Assembly: GCA_963576735.1 (NCBI GenBank)
Contig: OY755187.1
Span: 13,206,001 to 13,270,000 of the forward strand
Origin: Bedellia somnulentella
Taxonomy: Eukaryota; Arthropoda; Insecta; Lepidoptera; Bedelliidae
DNA: 64,000 nt
Reading direction: 5' to 3'
The notes under the pieces were generated by a model. The model searched no databases and was not told where the DNA came from. It was given only the letters and a program-made list of their open reading frames with translations. A program made the translations under genes and the position numbers. Positions 54,070-63,969 of this stretch are shown piece after piece; position 1 is the first letter of the stretch, and every line of letters begins with the position of its first letter.

Positions 54070-54119
54070 AATATTCCTACCTAATCTCTCACGTACACTA
54101 CTAACACATAATCATAGAT

Positions 54120-54192
54120 CACATATTCATTATCTTGTGTCACACAATCATACACACAAACATACACACACACAAACACACACACACACACC
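54120..54192. repeat. (CA)n-rich tract
   Basis: Imperfect CACACA/CATACA microsatellite in the nested LINE 3' UTR. Confidence 0.85.
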
Positions 54193-54656
54193 AACTTACT
54201 TTAAATTAAGATTTTCACGGTCTACATAACTACATAATTATTAATTACCTCATCCAATGTAATGTAAGATTCGCCTATATGTCTAATTGCTATTGATTAA
54301 TTGTTATTTCGGAAAACATTTTTGTTTCTCGTTATTATTATTAATTATTCCAAATGTTTGTATTAATTCAATATGTTTTCTCTGTTAATTTCATTTTGTA
54401 ATGCTAATTGTGATTGTAAATATAATATCTTATTTCTTATATATATAATTTGTTTATTAAGTCATGTGTATTTTTGTAAATCCATTATGTTTAATTTGTA
54501 TGGGTACCCACGATACAGGCTTGCCTAGTGTGGGGCCACAGGATAATATGTTCTACATTGATTTATAGTTTGTCAATTGTCTGTATAAATTAATATTGTA
54601 TTTGTAGAATTTGATGTAAATTATGAATGCCAATAAATACTATTTGATTTGATTTG

Positions 54657-55749
54657 ATAAATTATCTCAGTTTCCATCATTACCCCACAGAAAAACATTG
54701 AGTTATCTGTACCACAAGGGTGATTATGAGAATTTATTATTGGAACTAAATAAAATCGATTGAGGTAATTTATTAAGTACAGGTTCGCTTGATTCTGTAG
54801 TCAACCGATTTTACAATAATATGTAAAATTTAATCGATAAGTTTGTTCCGAAAAAGAATTTTAAAAAAATTCAATTTTCTCCTTGGTACGATAGTAGTTT
54901 AATTAGAATAATTAATGAAAAATATAAATATCATCGCAAATACAAAAACTATAAAATTAATCAGATTATATAACTTTTTCATTGTTGAGAGCAAGAGTGA
55001 GGGAAGAAGATAAGAGATGTTTTATAATATATATTTCTCGCATAGAAAACAATATTATAACGAATCCTTCTTGTTTTTGGACTTACATTAAAAATAATAA
55101 AAAGGTTCGCATAGTATACCTTCTACAATGCAATATGAAAATTGTACATATGATACCGGAAATGGCGTCAGTAATGCTTTCAAACTATACTTTGAGAAAA
55201 ACTTTTCATCTTCTTCTGAAACTAGTCCTTCCTTTGATGATCGTGGTGTTTCTTCTTCAAACAATATTTCTGCTGTGATAATTGACCCAGACCGCTTACT
55301 GACATTGTTAAAGAATCTCGATATAAATAAAAAAGCCGGACCAGATATAATATCACCAATTTTTATAACTCGATGTGCCCTAGCACTAGTTCCACCACTT
55401 ATTATCTTTTTTTACCCGATCTTTAAAAGAAGGCGTTGTGCCCATAGTATGGAAGTCAGCCTTTATAACTCCAATACATAAACAAGGAAATGTAACCTCT
55501 GTTGAAAACTGTAGAGGTATCTCAAAACTCTGTTTATTTGCGAAGGTTCTCGAGAAGCTAGTATATGAACAAACCTATGCTTCTTTGCATACTATCTTCA
55601 CGCCGGACCAACATGGATTTCTTAAAAAAAGATCTACGACTACTAATCTTTTATTAACCCATGAATTTATAACTCAAAATATGGATAGAGGTGAGCAGGT
55701 TGACATCATTTTAACGGATTTCAAAAAAGTTTTGGATCGTATCGATCAT
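54657..55749 (+). pseudogene. LINE ORF2 linker and first half of RT
   Basis: KLSQFPSLPHRKTLSYLYHK resumes the endonuclease tail. After several stops the RT starts: LKNLDINKKAGPDIISP, VWKSAFITPIHKQGN, CRGISKLCLFAKVLEKLV, TPDQHGFLKKRSTTTNLL and VDIILTDFKKVLDRIDH. The first catalytic Asp is in LTDF. It stops at the SINE insertion. Confidence 0.8.
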
Positions 55750-56018
55750 AATTTAATGTTTTTTGACATGAATTCCTCATGTGGGGATTATTATTCATAA
55801 ATAAAAGATGTTATTAAAGGAAAGAAAAATTTCGACACTGGCGGGGCTCGAACCCGCGACCTTCGGGTATACGCCCCCGTCGCTCTGCCAACTGAGCTAC
55901 AGTGTCAGTTGGCATCCAGCGCGAAATTTCTCTACCCTTTGTTTCTTTTTTACACGTTCAAGTAGTGTTTGCGTTTCCTACCTCCGAATTTTAATGTGTG
56001 TGTTTTATGTTAATAATG
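55750..56018 (-). mobile_element. tRNA-derived SINE inside the LINE RT
   Basis: A 269-bp insertion bordered by the 12-bp repeat CGTATCGATCAT (55738-55749 and 56019-56030). The minus strand carries a tRNA-like head (55834-55906) with A-box TAGCTCAGTTGGCAGAGC and B-box GGTTCGAGCCC, and the body seen in the 18665-19518 array (CCACATGAGGAATTCATG-like end). It is a single unit here, with no tandem copies. Removing one duplication rejoins the RT as RIDHVRLLEKL. Confidence 0.9.
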
Positions 56019-57084
56019 CGTATCGATCATGTCCGTCTTCTTGAGAAACTATATATTGCGGGTATTCATGGGGATCTTCTTAGATGGTTTGCTTCCTACA
56101 TTGAGAATAGGACGCAGTCTGTTGTTGTGAATGGTTTTTCTTCTGAATGGACTCAAATAAAATCAGGAGAGCCGCAGGGTTCGTTGCTGGGACCTCTCTT
56201 GTTTATTTTATTTATAAACGATGTAACTTCTTGTTTTAAAGCATCAAAGGTTTTGTTATTCGCGGATGATATGAAAATCTCCAAATGATTGTAAAAGCCT
56301 CAAGGATGACTTGACGAGATTTGAGTTGTATTGCGCGGATAACAAACTAGATTTAAATGTAAACAAATGTTTTGTTATATCATTTACACGTAGAAATAAT
56401 ATATTTTTTTATTCATATTCAATTAAACAATGTCAATTAGTCAGAACAGTTAATACTCGCGATCTCGGCATCACCCATGACTCCAAATTGCTCTATGATT
56501 TACATATTAACAACATAGTAAATAAAGCTTCAAGTACTCTGGGATTTCTAATTCGATCATGCAAGTACTTCAAAAATGTAAAGGCAATCAAAATCATCTA
56601 TTGTTCTTTTGTTCGAAGCATTTTGGAGTATGCATCGCAGGTGTGGAATCCTAGATATGCAGTTTACATAAATAGAATAGAGTCAATACAAAAACGTTTT
56701 CTGAGGTATTTGGAATATAAGACCGTGACAACTGATGACAGCTATGAGTTACGATGTAAAAGGCATCATATATTACCACTAGAGTTTAGGAGACAGATTG
56801 CTGATGCAGACTTTATAATCAAGACAGCCAATAATTTAATAGACTGTTCTGAGTTACTGGAACATATAAAGCTTCGAGTTCCAAAATCATCTAACCCGCG
56901 TCACCCTAGTGAAATGTATATTCCGAAATGTAGAACTAATTATCGGCAGAACAGCTTTTCCATAAGGGGTGCTAAAACTTTGAATATCTTTTCCAGAAAT
57001 CTGAATTTGGACTTATTTAATATTAATTCTAGCACATTTAAGACAATGGCAGCGAAATCTTTTTTTGATGCTGAGAAAATATGA
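56019..57084 (+). pseudogene. LINE ORF2, second half of RT and C-terminus
   Basis: Continues with GIHGDLLRWFASYIENRTQ, SGEPQGSLLGPLLFILFIND and VLLFADDMKISK (the FADD catalytic pair near 56265). One stop at 56286-56288 breaks the frame. The open frame from 56311 then runs to 57084 with NVNKCFVISFTRR, RDLGITHDSKL, RSILEYASQVWNP and the C-terminal region. Only a few lesions separate this from a complete ORF2. Confidence 0.83.
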
Positions 57085-57180
57085 TAATTTATTTAATGAC
57101 ATATTTATATTGTATCGTTTTGTAATATATATATATATATTACACAATATTGTATAAATAATACACAAATTACGTACGGC
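57085..57180. other. LINE 3' UTR next to the LTR
   Basis: AT-rich with a short (TA)n run (57124-57140). No gene. Confidence 0.6.
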
Positions 57181-57467
57181 TGCAGCCCAAGATACAAAAA
57201 AAACCAAAATTATTTAAAACTAATTTAATTAATAAAGATTACAAATTAATTACAACTAAAGTAAGTGTCTAATGCCCGATGGTTATGACAAAAGTGAAAT
57301 ATGATTTTCCTGGGTTCGCGGCGCCGACGCTCGACGCTGTCGCTATGCAGCGGTCACGTTGCCTCACGTTGCGCTGACGCTGCATCGAACAAATGGAAGT
57401 TGCGTGTAACTATGAATTGAGGTCGGCTCGCTAGTCAGCATATCCCGGGTTTGGTTGCGACATTACA
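57181..57467 (-). repeat. 3' LTR of the retrovirus
   Basis: On the minus strand a purine tract AAGGAGGGAGG (57468-57478) precedes a segment that starts TGTAATGTCGCAACC and runs about 287 bases to ...CTTGGGCTGCA at 57181. That gives TG...CA ends. An ATTAAA-type signal lies inside. The LTR lies in the LINE 3' UTR. The matching LTR would be beyond position 64000, so the boundary and target duplication could not be confirmed. Confidence 0.6.
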
Positions 57468-57478
57468 CCTCCCTCCTT
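57468..57478 (-). promoter_or_regulatory. Polypurine tract
   Basis: AAGGAGGGAGG on the minus strand, immediately before the LTR start and a few bases after the env stop codon. It would prime plus-strand DNA synthesis. Confidence 0.7.
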
Positions 57479-57489
57479 AAAATCAGCAT

Positions 57490-59202
57490 TTATTTGAAGA
57501 CTTGGGTTGAAAATAATGATGAGGGTTGTGGTTGATTTGGGGTGGTGCTTTTCTTCTCATTTATCTCGGAGTATATGGTTGGTTGGTATATCTTCACGGG
57601 TTTCTTCTTAATACGTTTCATAGTGGCGTATATCGTACTTGCAATTAATATTATTCCAATAGCTGAATAAATGGGTATCGTGGTATGGTAGATACTGTTC
57701 GTCTGCTCGTGCCATGATGGAAATGTTGGTTGAAGTGCAACTTCCATGTTGGTTGAATGAAGACTTTTTAAGCTGATCGTCTTGAGTGTAAATGTGGAAT
57801 TAGACTGGTTATATTTTTCAGGTTTAAAAATTGGTAAGTTCATGATTTTCAACGGCATGCCCTTTATTTTATCTTGACTGTTGGTTATATTGAAAACTGG
57901 AGTTTGAATATGACATCCCTTCGGTACGGTTATCAAGTAGCTGCCTTCTAAAGATACATATTGGTTTTGTGAACAGTATGAGTGAACTTTGGTTGGCTGC
58001 GGGAAGCTGAAGATATAGTGTTTTTCATCTAACTGCTCCATGGCTTCTGTCGTTAGAATTACAGATGTGAAGATACATGAATCGGTAATATGTTGCGTTG
58101 TTATGTAACTATGAATACAGTCTTGGTGCTCCTGATGTTGATTCAGTGGTTTTTCGCAAAGGAATCCAGAACTGGTCTTCGGGCATTCTGCCTCAATGTA
58201 CATGAACTCTTTGTCGTGAATTGCTATATAAGGATATGGAGGAATTAGGATATTTCCAAGGTAATTCGGAGTGAGGGAAAGTTTAAAGAGGTCGAAGATT
58301 AAAGGGAAAACAATCGGGAATTTTAGTACTATTACTAAAGACTGTAAATTAAAATAGTATCCTGTCTTTACTATCTCGAAATATTCTCTTAAATCTATAT
58401 TAACTATCCTATCTTTCCCATATAGTAAGGTTAACCTATTTATCATAGAGCTAAAGGTGCTTGAATTAAACATAGAATGGTGCATACTATTAGTTCTAAT
58501 AAAAGCTAAAACGTTTTCTAAATTAACTAACTCGTTTGAGACACTATCTATATTATCGCCTAAAATTAAAAGAAGTTGATATAAATGAGCATATAATAAA
58601 CTGTTTGACTGCTGCTGGACTGTCGAATTATTAATTAAATTTATTGCTTTCTCGATTGAACCCTGATTAGATACTAAACTAGTTAGAACTTTGGTGTTTT
58701 CTGAGGTCCATTTTTTATTTATGCTTATTTGGTGATTAATCTCAGAAATAATTTTATTCTCATTTAATTGTATTGTTTTAAAAGCGTTATCATAACGAAG
58801 TGCATCATTAAAGTCCAAATTACCAGATATACTTTTTATAACTGTGCCCAAACCGTTGATGAGACCTCTCTTAGAGCGTTTACGCTCAAAAGTTTCCAAT
58901 TGGCTTGATAAGTAATTTAATTTCAATCTTAAGTAATGGATGTGGGGTTCATACAGAGATACTACTTTATTATCTAATTGGGGTAAAAAGTTGTCTAACT
59001 GTTCATTAACTAAACTAATACTTAACCTAATAGAATCTAAATCTACTTCCTGTAAAAAGGAATGATAATGGGACACTAGCTTGGTAGGACCCAAGCTGAA
59101 TGGTAAAATGCCAGGTCCATTTTGCAGGCTTTCAAATGTTATCTCCTCTGCTTGTACCAGGTTCAGTAACAGAATCAGTATCAGTGCCCTGCAACAAAAC
59201 AT
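57490..59202 (-). CDS. env: Errantivirus-type envelope protein
   Basis: Intact 570-residue ORF. It has an N-terminal signal peptide (about residues 1-18) and a dibasic furin-like cleavage site RSKR near residue 110, followed by a hydrophobic Gly-containing fusion-peptide-like segment. A long ectodomain with several Cys residues and N-glycosylation sites follows, then one membrane anchor near residues 510-530 and a short cytoplasmic tail. This layout is that of the F-type fusion proteins of insect errantiviruses, related to baculovirus F. The start overlaps the end of pol by 71 bases in another frame, and env is normally made from a spliced RNA. No internal break is seen. Confidence 0.85.
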   Translation of the reverse strand: MFCCRALILILLLNLVQAEEITFESLQNGPGILPFSLGPTKLVSHYHSFLQEVDLDSIRLSISLVNEQLDNFLPQLDNKVVSLYEPHIHYLRLKLNYLSSQLETFERKRSKRGLINGLGTVIKSISGNLDFNDALRYDNAFKTIQLNENKIISEINHQISINKKWTSENTKVLTSLVSNQGSIEKAINLINNSTVQQQSNSLLYAHLYQLLLILGDNIDSVSNELVNLENVLAFIRTNSMHHSMFNSSTFSSMINRLTLLYGKDRIVNIDLREYFEIVKTGYYFNLQSLVIVLKFPIVFPLIFDLFKLSLTPNYLGNILIPPYPYIAIHDKEFMYIEAECPKTSSGFLCEKPLNQHQEHQDCIHSYITTQHITDSCIFTSVILTTEAMEQLDEKHYIFSFPQPTKVHSYCSQNQYVSLEGSYLITVPKGCHIQTPVFNITNSQDKIKGMPLKIMNLPIFKPEKYNQSNSTFTLKTISLKSLHSTNMEVALQPTFPSWHEQTNSIYHTTIPIYSAIGIILIASTIYATMKRIKKKPVKIYQPTIYSEINEKKSTTPNQPQPSSLFSTQVFK

Positions 59203-62200
59203 TTTTGGGAGCTCTTTTTAATCGAGATTTCGCGACTGGGCCCCTCTTTCTCTTTGTATAAACATGTATGGGTAAATCGGCTAATATTGTATCGTGTATA
59301 TAACGGGGAGCAACTTTTTGGCGAATAGCGACGGGGTTTTTAATGAATATTTGTTGATCAGGATTATAGCTTGTTTCCGGTTCGCGATCTTTATTAATAT
59401 TTTCGGTAATTTCAGTACGGCGATGAAGAGAAGTTTCATTGAGAATGTCGTATACTTTTATCATTTTCTCCCTATGTTCCTGTATATATTGCTGCATTAA
59501 ATGTTCTGAAAGGTTAATATCGAAGGGATCTCTGGGATCGAAGTGGCCTGTAATAATATCAAGTGGTCTACATTTGGTAAAACTGTGAATAGAACTATTA
59601 TAGCCTAATAACGCATATGCCATAAGATTTGTTACAGCTTCCCCTTTATGCTTTAGTTTTAGAACTCTTAAGTGTTCCAATATGGTAGAATGAAATCTTT
59701 CGACTATTCCGTTTTCGTTAGGAGCATAAGCTAATATTTTATGGTGATTTATATTGTGTAATCTGACAAATTCTAAAAATAACTGATTTGTAAATTCGGG
59801 ACCTCTATCAGTGACTACTGTAAGCGGTAAACCATGATGAGTTGAAAATTGTAACAATGCTTGAATCACACTCACAGCTGTCGCATCTTTCAAATAATAA
59901 GCTTGAGCGTATTTGGAGAAGGCATCAACGATAGTGAGATACTTTTGCGTTTCTATGCTTAAAAGGTCAAGGTGAACAGTCTGAAACGGTTTTGAAGGAG
60001 GAGGCACTATATTGAATTTTTGCTTAATGGGATTACGGTCGTATTTACTTTGTCCACAAATAATACATTCATTGATATATTTAGTAATAGAATCTTTCAT
60101 CTTAGGCCAATAAAATTTGTGTGATAGGGCAAGAAAACATTCGTTTATACCGCGATGGTTGGTTTTACCTTCGTGATATAATTTAATTATTTCCTGCTGT
60201 TTCAAGTAATCTTTTACATTTTCTATTTCCTTTTTGGTTAGTAAAAGATTAAAAGCTGAGTTTTTAAAATTATTCTGCAATAAAGGTATGACTGAGTACA
60301 TTTCTAAGGCAGGTTCAATTAAAATTCCGGTTTTTACTTTAGGGTTAACAAATTCTTTAACGGCATTTACAAGGTCTTCCTCTAAGAATGATTTACGAAG
60401 TTGTATTACAGTTTTAGTATGAGTATCAAACGGCTTAGAAACAGTAGTTTTCCCTTTGATGTCTCCTACAATAATGAAGTGAATCTGCTTATAAAATTTA
60501 TTAAGGGGATCATCAGTTATTGGTATTTCAAGAATGGGGTTTTCCTTGCTGGTGTGAGCTGTGGCAGTAGTTGAACCATCAATCGAAGGTGGTTTTTCTG
60601 ATGGGTTGGCTATAATGGAGCTGGTTTCTTCATTGTATATTTCAATACGTGATAATGCATCTGCGTTTGTGTTTGCTTTGCCTTGCTTATAACACACTGT
60701 AAAGTCATATTCACTTAACTTGAGGCGCCACCTAGTCAGTCGGGAATTGGGCTCTTTAAGGTTCATCACCCATTGTAAAGGTCTATGATCTGTTATGATT
60801 TTAAATTTTCTACCAAAAAGATAGGGCCTAAAATATTTTGTTGCCCAGACAATGGCCAACAGCTCTTTTTCTATAGTGCTATAATTAATTTCACTACTGT
60901 TTAACGTTCGGGAGGCATATGCTATGGGTCTATCGGAACCTATAGTACCCTGGGAGAGGACAGCTCCTATGGCTAAATTAGATGCATCAGTGGTGAGGAT
61001 AAAATCCTTTGAAAAGTCTGGGTACTGGAGTATGGGGTCGTTGGTAAGAAGTGTTTTACACTTTTCAAAACAATCGGTATATTCAGTATTAAAGTTAATT
61101 TTAGAGCCTTTCTTTAAGCATTGAGTCATGGGCTTTGTTATGCGAGCGAAATTGGGTATAAATTTACGATAGTATCCAAGTAGACCTAAAAAACGTTTTA
61201 TTTCGGTAGGGGTTTTGGGTAGGGGGTAATTTTTAATAGCTATAATTTTATCTGGGTTAGGTTTTATTCCGTCTGTACTAATAACATGTCCAAGATACGA
61301 CGTTTCCAATTTAAGAAATTCAGACTTGTCCATCTGGATTTTGAAGTTAGATTCTCGTAGTTTTTGAAATACCTTTTCGAGGTTAACCATATGTTCCTGT
61401 AGGGACGTGCTAAACACTATTATATCATCGAGATAAACTAGGCATATAGTATTTTGAAGATCGCGGAGAACATTGTCCATCACACGTTGAAAAGTAGAAG
61501 GACTATTTTTAAGACCCATAGGCATTCTCAAAAATTCAAAATGACCATGTTCTACATTGAAAGCAGTTTTCGGGATATCTGCGGGGTCCATTTCTACCTG
61601 GTAAAATCCGGACGCCAGGTCGAGAGTAGAGAAATACTGACAGTTACCCAATTTATCCAGCACGTCTGAGATATTAGGGATTGGGTACTTATCATCTATC
61701 GTTTTTTCATTTAATTTACGGAAATCGACTACAAGTCGCCACTTTTTCTTGCCGGATGCATCGGCTTTCTTTGGGACTACCCATATGGGTGAACTCCAAG
61801 CTGAGTCCGAAGGTCGGATAATACCTTGTTGCAACATTTTAGAGATCTGATCCTGGACTTCTTGTCTAAGAATAAATGGATATCTATAACTCCTAGTATA
61901 TACGGGTAATTCATCAGTGGTTTTAATTCTATGTTTAATCTTGTTAGTAAAACTAAGAGATTCGCCTTCAATATAAAACACATCGGCGTAGCGGGTGCAT
62001 AGTGACTCTAAATTAATTTTTTCTTCGGCGTTAAGATGATCAGTGCGCAAACGGGATAAAACTTCTTTAGCTCGAGATGTATCGCGATTATTTGAAAAAC
62101 ATTCTAAATTATATGTCTCGGCGTTTAATGAACAATTTAATGAAAATATGACATCGTTATGACTAGGATTAAATACCTCTACTATGGCTCTATTATTACG

Positions 62201-62704
62201 GACTTTAGTAAAACATTCTCTGATGTTGCAATTTGAAATGAGTTGTTCCTCTATGAAAACATCACAATCCTGAAGATATACTGGTATTCGCACTAATTTT
62301 GAAGAGTTGGCTGGTATTATTTCCTCATAAAGATTAGAGTTGCGTGATTCATAAAAATTAATTGGTGTAGTGTTATTTTTAGTCTTAAGTAATTTATCTT
62401 TAAAATCTATAGTTGCTTCGAATTTTTCCAATAAATCGGAGCCAATAAGTCCATCAAAATAGTCATGAAATTTATATATAAAGAAGGTCGAATCACCTGG
62501 GAACTGAAATTCAGGAAAATTTGGCAAAGTAATGGAATAGTCACTACGACTTACAGCATGCACATTACTGACTTCAAAGGGTTGATAATTTAATGGAATA
62601 TTTGAAAAATATTGCTCAACTGAGTTAGGACTGAGAAATGATTGGTTTGCACCGGTATCAATAAGCAGCTTTAATGGTGGGGAATGAATTTGAATATAAG
62701 GCAA
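59132..62704 (-). CDS. pol: Errantivirus-type Pol polyprotein
   Basis: Open for 1190 residues from the first usable codon. Domains in order: aspartic protease (LLIDTGANQSF, residues 13-25); reverse transcriptase (LDLASGFYQVEMD; VYLDDIIVFS near 422); RNase H (TTDASNLAIGA near 571, TDHRPLQW near 640); integrase with an HHCC zinc domain (HEGKTNHRG near 845, CIICGQ near 882) and D-D-E residues (VHLDLLS near 910, VTDRGPEF near 962, NGIVERFH near 998). The C-terminal extension contains basic stretches. The frame is -1 relative to gag and is open upstream across the gag stop, which fits -1 ribosomal frameshifting. All catalytic motifs seen are intact. Confidence 0.92.
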   Translation of the reverse strand: MPYIQIHSPPLKLLIDTGANQSFLSPNSVEQYFSNIPLNYQPFEVSNVHAVSRSDYSITLPNFPEFQFPGDSTFFIYKFHDYFDGLIGSDLLEKFEATIDFKDKLLKTKNNTTPINFYESRNSNLYEEIIPANSSKLVRIPVYLQDCDVFIEEQLISNCNIRECFTKVRNNRAIVEVFNPSHNDVIFSLNCSLNAETYNLECFSNNRDTSRAKEVLSRLRTDHLNAEEKINLESLCTRYADVFYIEGESLSFTNKIKHRIKTTDELPVYTRSYRYPFILRQEVQDQISKMLQQGIIRPSDSAWSSPIWVVPKKADASGKKKWRLVVDFRKLNEKTIDDKYPIPNISDVLDKLGNCQYFSTLDLASGFYQVEMDPADIPKTAFNVEHGHFEFLRMPMGLKNSPSTFQRVMDNVLRDLQNTICLVYLDDIIVFSTSLQEHMVNLEKVFQKLRESNFKIQMDKSEFLKLETSYLGHVISTDGIKPNPDKIIAIKNYPLPKTPTEIKRFLGLLGYYRKFIPNFARITKPMTQCLKKGSKINFNTEYTDCFEKCKTLLTNDPILQYPDFSKDFILTTDASNLAIGAVLSQGTIGSDRPIAYASRTLNSSEINYSTIEKELLAIVWATKYFRPYLFGRKFKIITDHRPLQWVMNLKEPNSRLTRWRLKLSEYDFTVCYKQGKANTNADALSRIEIYNEETSSIIANPSEKPPSIDGSTTATAHTSKENPILEIPITDDPLNKFYKQIHFIIVGDIKGKTTVSKPFDTHTKTVIQLRKSFLEEDLVNAVKEFVNPKVKTGILIEPALEMYSVIPLLQNNFKNSAFNLLLTKKEIENVKDYLKQQEIIKLYHEGKTNHRGINECFLALSHKFYWPKMKDSITKYINECIICGQSKYDRNPIKQKFNIVPPPSKPFQTVHLDLLSIETQKYLTIVDAFSKYAQAYYLKDATAVSVIQALLQFSTHHGLPLTVVTDRGPEFTNQLFLEFVRLHNINHHKILAYAPNENGIVERFHSTILEHLRVLKLKHKGEAVTNLMAYALLGYNSSIHSFTKCRPLDIITGHFDPRDPFDINLSEHLMQQYIQEHREKMIKVYDILNETSLHRRTEITENINKDREPETSYNPDQQIFIKNPVAIRQKVAPRYIHDTILADLPIHVYTKRKRGPVAKSRLKRAPKNVLLQGTDTDSVTEPGTSRGDNI

Positions 62705-62730
62705 CTGCCTCTGAGATTGAAGGTTAATTT

Positions 62731-63969
62731 CTATTTTGGCTTGTCTAATGGTTGGGTCACTGGAAAATCCTGGGGTTGGGCTTCTTTATCGTGGCTATAA
62801 TATTCATCATGCGAGTTGTTAGGTGGCATATTGCTAGAAGGAGAGTCAGGGTAGGCTACTGGATACTCGTGACTATAATCTAAGTTTTCATATGGATTGT
62901 TATAGTAAGGAGTACCATAGTCATATTGATCTGAATAGTTATCGTCGGAATAATTAGGCTCGTAACAATAATTAAAATGCATTTCTCTTGTTTTAAAATA
63001 ATTGGATGGCGGAGGGTTTCCCTGCTTGTTCCAATCATGTCCTCTAATAGGTGCTGGTTTGGTAACGTAGTGGCTTACACCACTCATTGGTTGAGATTGG
63101 TTAGACACATAAGGTCTTTGATTATTCATTTGGAATTGAGGCTTCATTCTAAATACATTACTTTGGGGATTGTAATTAGGTGGAGGTGCCCGAAACATTT
63201 GTTGTGTCCGGGTCATGCCGGGGTTATATGGGGTTTTAAATTGATGAGAAACCATCTGAGGTGGTCTAGAAAATTGTTGTGTTGGGAATGGACGCGAAGG
63301 CCCAGCTATATCAAATGAGAAGGGCTTTTGCGGAATGAAATACTGGGGTTTTGGTGGTTGATTAAAAATGGAACTCCTTTTATCTACATTATCGTTTCTT
63401 TGTTGTAAGTAAAGTGTATTTAACTCTTCCTGAACAAATTCGAGAGCCTTTTCGATAGTCTCAGGGCGCATGCATCGAATACGAGAACCCAGTGGCTCTT
63501 TAAGGCCTCGTAAATAGGCTTGGAGGGTTAACTTCTTATACAGGTCCCTTTTTGCCTCAATAGTTGTACCTATAGTTTCATGTAAAGAAACATATGTCAT
63601 AATAGTACTAAATAAGTTAAGACAAGCTTCATAAAATTCTTGTGGACTGCGTTGTCCTTGTGTTAATAAAGCTAAATCATTGTAAAGAGCCGTCTCATCG
63701 CGTTGATCTGCAAAGTTATTTATTAAAGCCTTCCGTATTCCTTGCCAATCAGACGGTATACCATTGGAGTTAATTAAACGCGCGGCAGGGCCAGAAATTT
63801 TATTTAATATGCCATTTAATAATGCACTATTCGTTAAGTCAGCGCCCGGTTTAAGAATATTGACAACTAATTGGTCGCAAAGTTGAATAAACCTAATAAG
63901 TATATTCGGGTTTCCATCAAATTCCGGTACTAAGCGAAGTGCCTTAAACACGTGGTCTAAATCCTCCAT
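62731..63969 (-). CDS. gag: Errantivirus-type Gag
   Basis: Intact 412-residue ORF starting MEDLDHVFKALRLVPEFDG at 63969. The first ~210 residues are the helical capsid-like region (LIRFIQLCDQL, SPQEFYEACLNLFSTIM, LRGLKEPLGSRIRCMRP). The rest is Pro/Gln/Asn- and aromatic-rich with Arg residues and no CCHC zinc knuckle, as in insect errantivirus Gag. The stop at 62731 lies within the overlap with the pol frame. Only 31 bases upstream of the start are in the window, so the leader and 5' LTR are outside. Confidence 0.85.
   Translation of the reverse strand: MEDLDHVFKALRLVPEFDGNPNILIRFIQLCDQLVVNILKPGADLTNSALLNGILNKISGPAARLINSNGIPSDWQGIRKALINNFADQRDETALYNDLALLTQGQRSPQEFYEACLNLFSTIMTYVSLHETIGTTIEAKRDLYKKLTLQAYLRGLKEPLGSRIRCMRPETIEKALEFVQEELNTLYLQQRNDNVDKRSSIFNQPPKPQYFIPQKPFSFDIAGPSRPFPTQQFSRPPQMVSHQFKTPYNPGMTRTQQMFRAPPPNYNPQSNVFRMKPQFQMNNQRPYVSNQSQPMSGVSHYVTKPAPIRGHDWNKQGNPPPSNYFKTREMHFNYCYEPNYSDDNYSDQYDYGTPYYNNPYENLDYSHEYPVAYPDSPSSNMPPNNSHDEYYSHDKEAQPQDFPVTQPLDKPK

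Larger units (their letters stand above)
53575..54656 (+). mobile_element. 5'-truncated LINE inserted in ORF2
   Basis: Bordered by the 10-bp repeat ATAAATTATC (53565-53574 and 54657-54666). It holds the last ~160 codons of a different LINE RT ORF (53590-54069: QSVIAYCLPIREGAAKTSM, IEVERAQRSVLKVMLRK, ELKVYARNWILHLS). A ~590-bp 3' UTR follows, with a (CA)n-rich tract at 54120-54192, the block TGGGTACCCACGATACAGGC and a terminal (TTGAT)n tail. It arrived after the outer LINE. Confidence 0.88.
51233..57100 (+). mobile_element. Long LINE (Jockey/CR1 group) with nested LINE and SINE
   Basis: Order along the plus strand: ORF1 (about 51240-52368), spacer, ORF2 endonuclease (52855-53574), an inserted LINE (53575-54656), endonuclease tail and linker (54657-55130), RT first half (about 55130-55749), an inserted SINE (55750-56018), RT second half (56019-57084) and an AT-rich 3' UTR that reaches the retroviral LTR at 57181. 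Both insertions have clear duplications, so the LINE sequence can be read across them, though it has several stops. Confidence 0.85.
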
